64,000 bases of DNA from Oxytricha trifallax (GCA_000711775.1 ARYC01002602.1:1-64000); one strand, 5' to 3'. Numbered from the stretch's first letter, positions 42,560 through 55,039 are shown. The notes: generated from the letters alone by a model not told the origin. Numbers and translations are program-made.

Positions 42560-44560
42560 ATTAATTATGTCTATGCTTCAGACCTCTTTTTTCTATACAC
42601 TCATACTTTCAAAGTGACATTGATACTTGTAATGAATAATTGCTCCTACATTGATGACAACTTAAAGTTTTAATTTTCTTCTTATCACTATGATTATAAT
42701 TATTATTATTATTTAATGCTGTACGGAATTTAATACTAAGACTTAAGCCAGCCAGATAGAGATAATCAGATTTTCATATTTTGACTTTTAGTTATCCGAT
42801 CTCATCTCTCCAAGGGGAACATCACTTTGATTAAGCAGATTTATATGGGAGGCTTACATTAATAGGTTTAGAAATGTATTTATAAAAAATTATAATGATT
42901 AAAGTTCGCAATACTCACATTTAAATTTGGCAATTCTCTGATATTCATTTATAGAAATACATGCATATATATAATGAAATTTATGATTAAAATAAAAAGT
43001 TATTATAAATTTATAATAATTTTTAAATTTTAAATTTAAATACATTCAAACAATCACCTTATTCAAATTCAAATTATTGTTTATAATTAATAAATAAAAA
43101 TGAGTAAATAAAATTAATATTCTCTCCTATTTATGAATAAACAGAGGGAATTTTTTAATTATTATATTGCTAATAGTCATTATCATTCACTGTAGAATTA
43201 AGCAAGCAGTAGATATAAATCTATGGACATAAATTTATTGAATGCATAAAAAAGTAATTTCTTCAGATTAACTGAAGGTAAATTTTGTGCCAATAACTAG
43301 ATTCGAAAAACTTTATTTTATAAAGCAAATTATAATTAAAATATAATTATCTATTTGAATCTTAAATAGTAGTAAGGAATTGCATAAATAAGTTAATATA
43401 AATTAACTGTGAAAAGTATCTAAGTCCTCGAAATATAAAGATCCAAAAAAATCAATCTATGGTAATAATATACAGAGCAAGCACAATTGCTTATGGAATG
43501 TGAAGATTATGTAAACTTCAATAACTTGAAAAATAAATGAATTAAAATAATAAAAAATAAAATATAGCAAATATAGATTTGATGAGAAAGAAAAAGGAAG
43601 AATTTTTGAATAATTATTGTAATTGTATACTGAATTAAATTTTAAGAGTGTTACCAAACTTGGATGATTAAATTTAAAGTTACTGAGAAGCTTTCATTTT
43701 TTTAATTGTGTTTAAAAGATTCTAATTATTAACTTATAAAACATTAATGCATCAACTGTACTAGATTGTGCAGGAATTAGGAATTTTGGTTAGAACTTTG
43801 TTGATTTTAAGTTATATTAAACTGAATAAACTAAATAGTGTTAGGAAACTGCATCTTTATATCTCAAAATTTAATATATTTAAGAGTTTATAGCATATTT
43901 AAATATTAATTAAGTCGCAACATTTTTTATTTATTATACTTTATATTCAGCAATAAAATAACTATATTATATTCGACAATAAAATAAAAAGTGACTATAT
44001 TATATGATGAAAAAAGATAAGACATTTTAATTGTTCAAGTAAATTAAAGAAAAGAATATTTCATGAGTAATTTTAAATGCTGCAAAAGGTGGAGATATAA
44101 GAGAGAAAAATTTTATATTAATTTACTAAATAAACTCCAAAAAGATCTGAAATTGAAATATATAGAAGGCTACTATTAACATCTTTTATTTAAATTAATA
44201 TAGCTTAATTCTTCTGAGTAAAAAATGCATTTAAGTATTTTATAATCTAAATATTTTTTATTATCAGAAATAATCTGAGCTATATTCAAAACTTTAAATG
44301 AAAAGTCTGATTTTATTATAAAATGTAATCCATAAAACTCAGATGAAATGAGATCTCAGTAGAACTAAGGTCGAGCATCCACAAAAAATGGAGATAAACA
44401 AGTGTCATAAAGAGCACGTGAAGTGACTTCTTAAGTGCTAACATTACCTTAAGACTTACACACAAAGTGAAAAATAAGTACAGGCAGGTGGCATCATTAC
44501 CTTATTATAATAAAGTAATGATTTAATGAGGAGCAATCAGAAAAACAATACTGATAATAA
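42560..44560. other. AT-rich region without a clear gene
   Basis: Low GC throughout, apart from a short GC-richer patch at about 42730-42860 that could be a gene segment. Nothing can be supported. Confidence 0.35.
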
Positions 44561-44564
44561 TATA

Positions 44565-45098
44565 TGTTCACCCCGAGCCCCCCCACCTCGATATAAATAA
44601 TTTTTTTCAATATAATTTTTCTTGCCCTGCGGCAGCTTTTACAAATAAGGATATATTTTTTATAATATTCACAACATCTGTCAACATTTTGTGTACATGC
44701 TCCTATAGGAAAATATTTAAAAATCAAAACAAATGTTACTTTTATATATATTTTTTTTAATATTTTTAAATAAGAAAAATTTTCTGTAACATTCATATTA
44801 TAGTACTTTTAATAAATTAATCAAAATATTTAAATAAATATACATTCCAGTTAAATATGGAATTTTTGGTTAGATGATTAAAAGTACAATAATATGAATG
44901 TTACAGAATAATTATCTTATTTTAAAATATTTAAAAAAATATATATAAAAGTAACATTTGTTTTGATTTTTAAATATTTTCCTATAGGAGCATGTACACA
45001 AAAATGATGACGGATGCCGTCCCGCAGGGCCAAGAAAAATTACACTGCAAAAATTATTATTATAGAGGTGGGGGGGGTCGGGCTCCGGGGAGTGAACA
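44565..45098. mobile_element. GC-tipped foldback element, 534 bp
   Basis: Perfect tips TGTTCAC...GTGAACA lead into GC-rich inverted repeats (ccccgagccccccccacctc-type against gaggtggggggggtcgggct). The arms continue complementary through an AT-rich part (cctataggaaaatatttaaa) for about 220-250 nt, leaving a loop of about 65 nt. The only frame inside is an accident of the arms. It is flanked by TATA/AATA. Confidence 0.85.
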
Positions 45099-45099
45099 A

Positions 45100-46260
45100 A
45101 TATAAATACTTATTGATATTAATTTTGAAGAAATAGCTATTTTTTAAAATACTGAGAGCATATCTACTTTTTTACATTTAAATTTTTGTATAAATTAATG
45201 TAAATATTATAAGTCTATTTAAAACAATTAAAAATTAGCATTTATAATTTATTATTTGATTAAGAATTTTAAAGATAATTTAATAACAAACAGACCTATG
45301 ATTAATTATAAATTAACAATGATATTTTTTAAATTATTAAATTTAATTAGGGAGAGAGCTCAACTAAGATACATACCATATCTAATGGAAAATATTAAAA
45401 TTAGTCAGCAATCACAGTATTGCAGAGCTTGCATATTAAATTTACTTTTCAGTTTCAGACCGTAAAGAATGAGGTTTAATGTGTAATCTGCTACTTAAAA
45501 TCAGATCCATCATGCAAAATGGTTTTTTAAATCTTCCAAACTCAGGTTTTAAATATTTCCTAGGGAGAAGATCCAACATTAAGATTACTTTTCAAGTAAC
45601 TTGCTTGAATTATACTACCAACTTTCTTACTTGATACAGAAAAAACAAAAAATATCTCAAGGTACTAATTTTAACAGTTGCGCATCCTGATACACCTTTA
45701 AATGATGTTGAAGAAAACAGGAGGAATTTTGCCTAAAAAATCTTCCATTATTTATTAAATTAATTATAAATATACTTTAATTTTTAATAGAATAATCTAC
45801 AATATCTATATTCATTATATAAGAGAGTCATTGATTTTACTTAGTGTCTTTCGAAGATTTTACATTATTAAATTATCATTCAAAGTGTTTTCAATTCAAT
45901 ATTTTAATATACAAAAGATTTATCAAAAATCAAAAAAGAATAAGAATAATGTTTTTTATTGAGTAATTTTTCGTTTTTTGCCACAAATAGTGATTAGAAA
46001 TTATTTAAAAATCACCTAAATAATACTTATTTATTTATTAATAATTCTTTAAGGAATTAACAAAGTTAAATGTATTGTATTTCTGATAATTTAAATATTT
46101 TTAAAGTTACTATAATTTTACTATAATATAATCAAACAACATTCAAGTTTGAAAACCTCGAGAGATATTTAAAAAAATTAATGAGTCTCAAAAATTTAAA
46201 TTAAAAATGTTGCTTATAAGTAATATTTATCAAACACATATCTAATTATATTGTGTTAAT
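45100..46260. other. AT-rich region without a clear gene
   Basis: One open frame at 45256-45465 (MIKNFKDNLI...) and a GC-richer patch near 45500-45720 are the only coding-like points; neither can be classified. Confidence 0.3.
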
Positions 46261-46269
46261 CTGTCTAAA

Positions 46270-47180
46270 ATCTTATTAGGTGAAGCCAGCAAAATTGTAT
46301 TTGGATGCAACAATTGTAAATGCAACCCATATCAATAGAGAGAAACAATAACCCAAGTGATCAATATCAAAGGAATTATAGAATTAAAGAACACTTTTCC
46401 CCCCATTTTCACCACTTTCATCAACTAGTGAAACTATTACACCAGAAACCCCACAGATAACAAACAACAACTATTGCCAAAAAATAAAATCATAGCTTAA
46501 TGTACAACATCTCCTTTGAAGTTGGAGGCATTGCAGGGAAATTTATACTTCTTAATTTAATCAGATTTGTACTCAGAAAATGAAGAGTATTATACCATGA
46601 TGATGATGGTAGCGATCTTATTGAAAAGAAAGGCTTGTATACCGATGACTACACATTGGTAAATAATTTAATTTAATGACATGAAAAAATAAGCTTCCTA
46701 TTTAATAATCAAAAAATATTTAACTAATATCAATAACAACTATTTAATAATAAAAGATATCTTGGTATATATCTATGTCAATGAAGAAGAAATGATACTC
46801 TGTGGAAGACTTTGTCAATTACAGAAGGCTTAATAATAAAATACCAATAGAAGTCTTAGTTTGAATCAAGAGAATTTACAATAATCCTATAAATCCATAC
46901 GGCTTCACACAGCTATACTTATATGTTGCCAAAATGTCCTTGCATCTAATTAGAATATGAAGTTTATAGTAAATTACACTATTTTAAATAATGAATAAAA
47001 ATAGATTACAAAATAAACATCAGTCAAAGCCTCACAAGTAGTTAACACACTCATATCAGTTATACTAAAGAAGAAATAAATTTATCTAGCCTCCATTTAT
47101 TAATTTTATGGACACTTTAACCTAATGACTAACACAATAATATTATAATTTAAAAAATCTTGCCTCAATAAATAGACTTG
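46270..47180 (+). other. Plus-strand coding-like region, frames uncertain
   Basis: Two readings compete. One frame is open from just after a TGA near 46427 to about 47180 in the ciliate code (about 250 codons). An overlapping frame at 46510-46680 looks more protein-like (NISFEVGGIAGKFILLNLIR, HDDDGSDLIEKKGLYTDDYT) but carries a TGA. The start region has a small Cys cluster (FGCNNCKCNPYQQ). It is probably a gene segment with IESs. Unrecognised. Confidence 0.3.
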
Positions 47181-48149
47181 ATCAAATCAGCATTTACTCA
47201 ACTTATCACTACTTGCTTAAGTCTTTTTTATATGTAAATTAATGACTTTAAAATTAACATATATGCAAAATATAAAATGACGGTTAACGAGATCATAATC
47301 TCCACAAAAAGAAGGAAGCAGGATGTATTCAAATGAAAAAATTACCTTAGACTACAAAGAAACCCTAGAGAAAAAAAGTAATTAATGGAATTAAAGAAGA
47401 TATTGAAGAAAGAACCTCCATTATTAGGATATTAAATTGGACTATTTATTTAGCATTAATTATTACTTGGTGATTATTAAAACAGTAATGTGAAATATTT
47501 TTATAATTTATTATTATATTAATTCTTTCAAATTATTAAGCATTATAAAGCATAAAATGATATTGAAATAAACTTTTATTCATGCACACGTTAATAGTCA
47601 ATTAAATATTTACTAACATTCTAAAGAAGACATGAATTTTAAAAATGTAAGTTCTTAACAGACTTTTGATAAATCTAAATGAAAATTTCTAAACAGGCAC
47701 ACCACATTCTAGAAGGGTATTACGCCGTAAAATTAATATTTAGTACATAATGACAGGATTCTTAAATTCCTTGTAAACTTACCTTTATTCCTTTAGTTAG
47801 TTATTAATCTAATCGTCATGGATCGAGTAGATTCATAGGTAATATTTATTGTCATCTGCAGTACGTACCAATCATAATTCTACTCCTTTCGAAAGTGTCA
47901 TAATATTATTATTATTTAAATCTTGAAGGAAAATAATACGAGGACTTAAGTAAAAATAAGTGTCATTTAATTAAATTAAAGTCAAGAACATTCAAAACCC
48001 CAAAATCCCTTAGTGAGGTTTATAAGTGCTTTGATTTGTAGGGTATAGTTGGGGTCTTATTGGGGTTAGTAGAGAAATTAGGCCAATTTGCAAAATGAGA
48101 AATAGAAATTAGCAAAATTTAGGGTCTATTAATGAAGAGAAATATTTAG

Positions 48150-48935
48150 ATTTACTGCTCAAAGCTTCGGTATGGTACAAGTATTAATCTAGACTAAGTC
48201 TAACCAGTGCTAAATTATGCAGCTAAAGCAAAGCTCTTGCACAAGAGTGCCTCAACTTATTGGCATCCCTGTCTGCTAGCTGTTTAGAATTTTAGTTTTA
48301 GTACTTGGAAGCTTCCAGCAAGAAAATAAAAGTTCTCTCAGACCCTTATTGATTTCCTGTGTGACTCTAAAATTTTAAAGTTTTGGGCACACTTTCCTTA
48401 TGACAAGTGAACTGTAATATTTCATTGCAAGTTTCCTGACATGCGTATCTTGCCTTAGACTATAGCTAATACTTATAGAAGAAATGGTATTACTTTCAAG
48501 ACTGTCAACAGAGTGAAGAGAGTGATTGATTTTGCAATGCCATTTGTAGTAATATTTAAATCTATATATATGATTAAATGTAGAGAGCTATTACTAATAA
48601 CATCAAGCTCATACACGCTGATGAAGCAGTGTTAAAATTCAACGCCTTTATTAATAAGTCATGGTATAAATAGTATGATAACATAGAATTATATGACTAA
48701 AAAGTAAAGATTCTCACTCACGCAATTTTAGATGGTATTAGTGCAGATTCAGACCTAGAAGCTTATGTCATTCATCCTGGCTCTATTAAGCGAGAGCAGT
48801 ATATTGAGTTCTTGCATAATCTAAGAGATAAATACAAAGATCAAGAGATTATCTTGTTTCTTAATAGCTTATCAGTTCTTAAGACGAAGGAGTATAATAA
48901 AGCTTATGAAGAGTTAAACATAACTTCTGTATAAA
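48150..48935 (+). pseudogene. TBE transposase, C-terminus deleted
   Basis: Collinear with the copy at 373-1400: LIHADEAVLKF keeps the first catalytic Asp, HAILDGISADSDLEAYVIHP follows, but the second motif reads ILFLNSLSVLKT where copy 1 has ILFVDNLSVHKT, so the catalytic Asp is Asn. After ELNITSV the sequence jumps straight into the convergent gene, losing about 300 bp that in copy 1 encodes YSPQFNGIE and the C-terminus. It therefore lacks two of three catalytic acids. Confidence 0.88.
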
Positions 48936-48939
48936 GGCT

Positions 48940-49664
48940 TGCTTGGACCCATATTTATTCTCTAAGTGCCAGCTTCTGCATCTATGTTCATTTCATCTGG
49001 TTTTTAGATATCTTTATAAAGCCTCTTGCTCATCTCATAAATTGTCTACGACTTTCTTTCTCTGTGAACCTTTGCATGCTCTTTCATAAGATATATGCCA
49101 GTGCCAGATTTTCCTACAAAGTTATATGTCAAAGCTTACTTGAAAGATAAGAATGCTTCTTAAGTTACTCTAGCAAAGCTGAGCTTATTAGAATGCCTTG
49201 CTTCTTCTAGTCTTCAGGAGAGATAGAATTCCGTTTCTTATGAGCTTCTTCAATTATTTCTTTGAGATACTCCTCTTTTATTGTACCAAGGACGCCAAAG
49301 AAGAAGCTTCTTTCTGGTAGTTTTATAGAGAGTTATTTCTTAGTATGAAGGTAAACTGCCTTCCTCATCTTTCATGGCATCTTCATAAAGATTAGTGACT
49401 GAAATCTCAGGGTAGTTGAGAATCTCTATTAGTTTAATCTCTTTATTTTAAAAGCTTCTTCTCCAAACAAAGAATTGCTTTTAAGAATGAAATTTTGGTG
49501 CCTTCCATAGTTTGAAGGAATAAACCAATTGTCTAATATTTTAATAGTCACCAAGCTATCTTATCATGTTAAGTTAGGTATCGATCGAGATCTTCTTTAC
49601 TTCTGAATCTTGACATCATTTCTTGAGCCTAAACTCTTTTCATTTGATCATTGAGTGATTCCAT
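48940..49664 (-). pseudogene. TBE 22-kDa-type ORF
   Basis: ATG 49664 begins MESLNDQMKRVQAQEMMSRF and RSKEDLDRYLTQHDKIAW, then meets TGA. The phase continues as YQTIGLFLQTMEGTKISFLK before further breaks. The C-terminal part (EHAKVHRERKS, KPDEMNIDAEAG) matches 1-350. It converges on the transposase, as in known TBEs. The role of the protein is not established. Confidence 0.65.
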
Positions 49665-50261
49665 TTTAGTTCCTCTTCCTATTAATGAATAAATTATAAT
49701 TTATAGACATCTGGATTCTATTGTTTAAAAAACTTACTATTAAATATGGGCATCTTAATAGGAGGTTAACCCTGCAAAGATACGTGGAGAAAGTTTGCAG
49801 AAGCTGTAACAAACTGCAGTGATGGAGCTCCATTTCATCAATTTAGTTTCATTAAATTAGTACTAAATTTGTTTTAATTTAATTAGTACTGGTACTAAAT
49901 CCGTTTAATTTTTATTGGTTCAAATTTAATAATTCCAAAACTTAATTAGTACATAGTTTAAAAACTAATGAGGTTTTAATGGAAAAGTTCCAATCTGGTT
50001 CAAAACTTAATTAGTACTAGTACCAACCTGAATATTATCTAATTTGGTACTAAAATACAAAATATTAATCATGAAATAGAAAAATTAAAGTTATAAACTA
50101 AGTATAAATATTATCTCGAACACTTAAAAATCAACCATTATTTTTGCTAAGGAAACTACGATACCGAGTCAATATAATTGTGAGGTTATTAGAACTTTAT
50201 AATAGAAATTTATACGTAAATTTAAACATAGAGGCTATCTTATATCGCAAAGCAGTCTCTC

Positions 50262-51258
50262 TTGGAAATGAATAATCATAGCTAAACTAAAAAACTTAAA
50301 TTATTGATGTTCAAGGGAGGTAGAGCTAAGAGCTCATGAGTTTGAAATAAAGACTAAATAGCTAATACCAGCAAAGAGAAAATCAAAAACTCTTTAGTCT
50401 CAAATAGAATAGCAGTAAAAGCTCAAGAGGCAGAACAAATAGAAATAATGAATCAACCTGCAGGAAAAACCATCCTAGCATGGTTCTAAGAAAGAGCTAT
50501 GTTTATTCCTGTATTGAATGCAGTTGATCTCAGCAGTTGTATTTAAAATTACTTGAATATAAGCTTGCCTAACAAAGTAAAGCTAATAGTGGTTGATGAG
50601 TATACATATAAGGTTAAGCCTTTCAGCTATATAATTAAGAATGAGCAGTACCAGAATGAATTCGATAAACGAATATATGGATCTAATATAGGCATAGAGA
50701 AGAGATTACAAGAACTTGCTAAAGTCCGATGGTGTTATTTTAGGATATGTCTTCATCGCACTTAGACTGAAGAAATTTGAAATGACTGCTGTCAGAGACT
50801 ATCTTATATCATAAACAGATACCCAAATGATTTGAATGATATTCTATCAGATATGATAAAGATCGCCAAAGCGTTGCATGAACTTGGATATGTTCATAGA
50901 GATTTGAAGACTGAAAATGTAATGTTGAACCTTTGCCCTTTAAAAGTAGTTGTCATCGATTTCAATAGAGCATTACGATAAGATAATATAACCTTAGCTA
51001 ATGTTCTTGGTACCCCAGGATATTTTCCAACCAGGGAGAAGCGGACCAATTATTCAGTATAGTGGGATGTATGGGCAGTTTCTGCTATTTTATTAGAGAG
51101 TGATATGGAAATTATGTCTTACTTTGGCACAAAGCATGAAAAATAATCAAATAGCTTAGCTTAGAAACACATAAAGTAAAAAGATGTAAGTGAAGAAATT
51201 AGAAATTTAGTCGAGATGATTATATCGTCTATGTATTTTTAAAATTCAAGAAATATAT
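50262..51258 (+). pseudogene. TBE kinase-domain protein (57-kDa-type)
   Basis: The kinase core reads AKALHELGYVHRDLKTENVM (catalytic loop HRDLKTEN intact, about 50870-50930), then VVVIDFNRALRQDN with DFN where DFG is usual. LGTPGYFPTREKRTNYSVQW and DVWAVSAILLESDME follow, the APE/subdomain IX region. The upstream N-lobe is less clear (NISLPNKVKLIVVDEYTYKV). An N-terminal basic, Gln-rich stretch starts at ATG 50262 but meets a TGA. TBEs are known to encode a kinase/zinc-finger protein. The 3' end is cut by the insertion at 51265-51805. Confidence 0.78.
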
Positions 51259-51264
51259 TTGTTT

Positions 51265-51805
51265 AAATTAAAACGTAATATAATTAGATAATCTCCAAAT
51301 AAAATGGACTAAGTGAGATTTTAGAATATATTGCCTCATCTGGTAAGTAAAATTGTTTAACTTATTATTTTTTTTTAAATTTCTCATACCTTTTAAGTCA
51401 TAATACTTAGAACTAAGAGAATCAACTATGAAAAGATATTCAAGTGTCAATTGATTTGAAAATAACCAAGACTCTAGGATTTTTAGCTTTAAGGTACTTA
51501 AATAATACAAGAAGTCATGTAAATTTTAATCACAACAAACGTGCTTATACTAAATGAAATTTCTAAATACACATACTACTAACTGCTTCGCAAGAATAGA
51601 ATTATTTTAGAAATTTTAAAAATACATTTCAACATTAAAATATATTTAAGATCAGTTAGTTATTTACTCCAAATATATTTTCAATAATGCTTTATATTTA
51701 CAGCAGTTTTAGTTAATAACTTTTGCTTATATTTATAACTATCATCATGATTGTTTTTTGCATTTTAGATTTAAATATTTCCTATTCTTTTATATTTTAT
51801 CAATA
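51265..51805. mobile_element. About 540-bp insertion inside TBE copy 2
   Basis: AT-rich, separates the kinase frame from the TBE right end. It shares ttcgcaagaatagaat (about 51585) and its right end (ctattcttttatatttt, then atcaata) with the insertion in LINE copy D. No coding capacity. Boundaries are approximate. Confidence 0.5.
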
Positions 51806-52059
51806 GTAAGAGCTCCTCACTATCCTAGCTAATCATTAGACGGCAAGCTTACACCACTGAAGACAGGCAGATTCAAGAGGTACAACAAAGACAAGCAAAT
51901 AAAAATCCGTTTGATTTAAGTCAACTAATATTCATTATATATACAATAAATTCATATAAAAACTGCATTTTCTCTTCTAACCCCAATAAGCCCCAACTAT
52001 ACCATACAAATCAAATCACTTATAAACCTCATTAAAGGGTATTACGGTTTTGATTGGTA

Positions 52060-53215
52060 TAATTTTGCTCTCAATAGTTTCTTGTTCTCTCAAGAACATT
52101 CCGTTTTCTAACTTCCAATTTGTTGATTCTACCCATCTGTCAATCTTGTCTCCACTTAACATTCAGGGTTATTGGTGACATGATTGCATTTTTGATCTTC
52201 TGTTCACTGAATTAAGCTTCTTTGACCTTCTTTGAGCATATCTCAATAGCAATCTATTAGACATTCTTCCCTGGCATTAGATCTTCTTGTTGTCATTCTT
52301 GATTTATTTTATTCCAATTATTTTTTTGTAACTCTGACAATAAATTTCATTCGTTAGATCCCCCTACTCTTGGTGTTCTCCCTGTCGTTGAATTTTTGAT
52401 TAGTGCCCAAGTGTCCTGTGGTATATATACCGTGGTTTTCAAGTAGACTTCGAATTATATGTGGAGTTGAACCAGAGCATGAATCTGAATTCATACTGAT
52501 AACATATGGGGTTCGAATCCTACATGGTGTCTTACCTTTGTTAACTCACCCAGCTGTTCTGATCGAATTTTAGAGGTCTAGTTGGGGGTCTCAATGACCT
52601 CAATGTAACACATAGATAGACATAGACATAGATAAGTGCTTAGCCATCTTGATTCTTGTGCTCGGAAAAAAATACATGATAGGAGTTGACAAGAATATTG
52701 GCTGTAGATTCAGAAAATCTCCTAAGCTGAAATCAAGCAGCAAACTATGGTTATCATCATAGTAACTTATGGTGACTACTCCTTCTTCACGTGAATGATC
52801 TTTTCAAAACTCTTTACATGTACCAACTGATAAGTCTAGTTACTTCTTAAATTTTATCTGGTTAACTGAATAAATACATAGGGACCCAACTTCGTGTATA
52901 TTGAATTGAATTCATTATGCATATAGTTAATAAATCAATCTTTTGCTTGGGTTTGATTGCCTCATTTTCAATCTACTTTTGAACTCCATTTACTTATTGA
53001 GTAGTATTTGTATGTGTTTTTTCTCTCTAATTCCTAGAGGTTCCTAGTCTTTGATCATGTCTTGATGTTTATATCTTATTTCTTTTGCCTTCTACCAGGA
53101 ATTTTCCTTTATCTCCTCATCGTTGCAGCTGTATTTTCCCACATTGTTTCTACCTCTTCCAATTTTTTGTGAATTTGATACTTATTCTAGTATTCCTCCA
53201 ACTTCTTTGAAATAA
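52060..53215 (-). pseudogene. LINE ORF1-like fragment
   Basis: The reverse strand reads KKLEEYQNKYQIHKKLEEVE, KHQDMIKDQEPLGIREKKHI and NKQMEFKSRLKMRQSNPSK, clearly homologous to the ORF1-like copies at 12.2 and 33.6 kb (KDRSKDQEALGVRED; KQMGFKSRQKIGQSNP). Further on FEKIIHVKKEQSPQVTMM aligns with KIIHARRCGLYKS. It is interrupted by the tRNA-like repeat at 52430-52635, and its end abuts the TBE copy 2 target site. Confidence 0.6.
52430..52635 (+). repeat. Candidate tRNA-derived SINE
   Basis: A perfect pol III B-box-like ggttcgaatcc (T arm) lies 3' of a D-arm-like ttgaaccagagcatgaat and an anticodon-arm-like inverted pair around ctgaa. An unrelated body and a short tandem tail (acatagatagacatagacat) follow. 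A true tRNA is excluded because the acceptor stem does not pair and the T stem is only partly paired. A tRNA head, body and simple tail inside a LINE fragment is the SINE pattern; only one copy is visible here. Confidence 0.45.
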
Positions 53216-53219
53216 AAAT

Positions 53220-54480
53220 TATAAAAATAAAAATAATAATAATAATTATAATAATGAGATCGCATTTAGAATTTTGATGAACACCGATCTTATATATGAT
53301 GGTAATATATAATGGACAAGCCCTTTTAGTTAACATTAAGTGAAGTTCTATGATATGGACATCATATACCTTTTGTTTGCCATCTCTTTCTCAATTTCTT
53401 ATGTTTTTGTTCTTTTACTTGTCACTTTCCATATTTTAATTAATTTGAAAGTCAGAATGTATTAAAAATTATTTTTAAATAAGTTAAGTCATAAAGAAGT
53501 GCACTCTCTTCTCTGTTTTTTAGGTGGATCTCAATGAGATGTATTTATTGGTAAATTTTGTTATATTTTACTAGAATTTTAAGTCTTTGGTAATCACTAT
53601 TTGGCGAAATGGAAGTTTTTTTATCTTGACTATGTTATCATTTTCTTGTGTTATTACTTTGCATTTATTTTATGGAAACTTTAGTAGCATCTGATTATTT
53701 TACATCGAGTTATCTATGTAATAATGAAATTGATTAATAAAAAGTGTCTTTGGTAAACTTTATTGTTAGTGAAAATTTTTTAATTGTCTATAGGAGCTAA
53801 TGAAGATCTGGTCTGTTAATGGTTTGAGAATAAGTGATGATGCATTTGATTATTTTATATTTATTGCCCCTCTTTCTTATTCTAAGGAATCGCTCTAAAA
53901 AGTATAGGAATATTTTTACTGAGATATTTTCTAGTACTTTTTTAGTGTACTTTAATATTGTTTCAGAAACCTTGTGTTAGGTACAATATTATTAAGTTTT
54001 TTATTTTTTCTAAGAGATGTCTCATCCATAATTAGAGAATTTTGAGATTTGGATTGTAAAATTAGATGCGTTTCCATATACTAAATATTTGTATTCTGTG
54101 AGACTTTCTTTTAATAAAGTTTTATAAGGGATTTGGTATAGGGGACTATTAGTTTTTTTATTTTTAGGCAGATGATAATTGTTTTGTTTGAAGTAATTGG
54201 TTTTATTCTAGTTGATTTGATTTGACTTGACTTATTTTATTCTTAAGAGTTATTGGTTCAACTTTTATTAGCTGCTTTATTATTATAGTCACTTTTGTTG
54301 TTATTAATTTGATTTTGATCTTGGTCTGATAAGTTAGACTTGGAGACTTTAAATTTTTTATTTCTCTGCACTTATGTATTTCCTAGTTTTATTTGTTGTC
54401 GTAGTGTCTTTTGATAGTTGATTAACTTTGTTTGGTTTTGTATCTGTCTGCTGGTTATAGCTGCGAGAAGTATCTTCTTT
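53220..54480. other. AT-rich, T-rich region without a clear gene
   Basis: Plus strand strongly T-rich from about 53400 to 54480. No convincing frame in either code and no repeat shared with other parts of the window. Confidence 0.35.
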
Positions 54481-55039
54481 TTTGAATCTTAGTTAGAATA
54501 TTTTAAGATATAAAATAATTGAATGAGTCGCTGGAAGAAAAAAAAACATTAATTAAGTCATTATTTAGTGTCAAGTCGTTGTGTGAGTAGTAAGCAGACT
54601 TTCATCATCTAGCAGGTTTGTTCCGAAATTACGTGATAGCTATTGTATATTTTAATAATAATGAATTCGAATAGCTGCAATCTTATTTCCTAACTAGAAT
54701 ACATGTGTATTTACCTGAAATGATATATCCTCAATTAGGAAGTTAAGAAGTCATGGTTTGTTCATAATTGAATTATTGAGTTAACCTCGAATCAATCATT
54801 CTAATTAAATTATATGGTATATTAAATATACGATATCAGTAAGACTATCATAGTTGTTACAATAGTAAAGCTAGCTGTAAGCTTGAGTTCAAATAGTTGA
54901 TTTTTAAAGTAATCGTTCGGTAATCTTAAGAAAATCCTAACCTTCAATCCGTCTTAGTCTATGACAAATTTTGAGATCTCGCTAAGTTAGCTAATGACAA
55001 ATATACTGAATTAACTCAAAATTATAATAATTAAATGAG

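Larger units (their letters stand above)
47993..52052 (+). mobile_element. TBE-type transposon, copy 2, complete ends (4060 bp)
   Basis: Starts caaaaccccaaaatccc and ends with the inverted equivalent (cggttttg), each followed inward by about 75 nt of matching terminal repeat (aggtttataagtg..tttgatttgt). ATT flanks both ends (47990-47992, 52053-52055), a 3-bp target duplication. The order is transposase (plus), 22-kDa-type ORF (minus), kinase protein (plus). The size matches the roughly 4.1-kb TBEs of Oxytricha. All three genes are damaged and an approximately 540-bp insertion lies near the right end. Confidence 0.92.

Noticed and set aside
44497..44796. 99-aa reverse-strand frame MNVTENFSYLK...
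   Set aside because: Lies within the arm of the foldback element; open by base composition.
52440..52540. Functional tRNA gene
   Set aside because: The T-loop consensus is perfect but the acceptor stem does not pair, the T stem is only partly paired and the anticodon loop length is wrong. Kept only as a SINE candidate.
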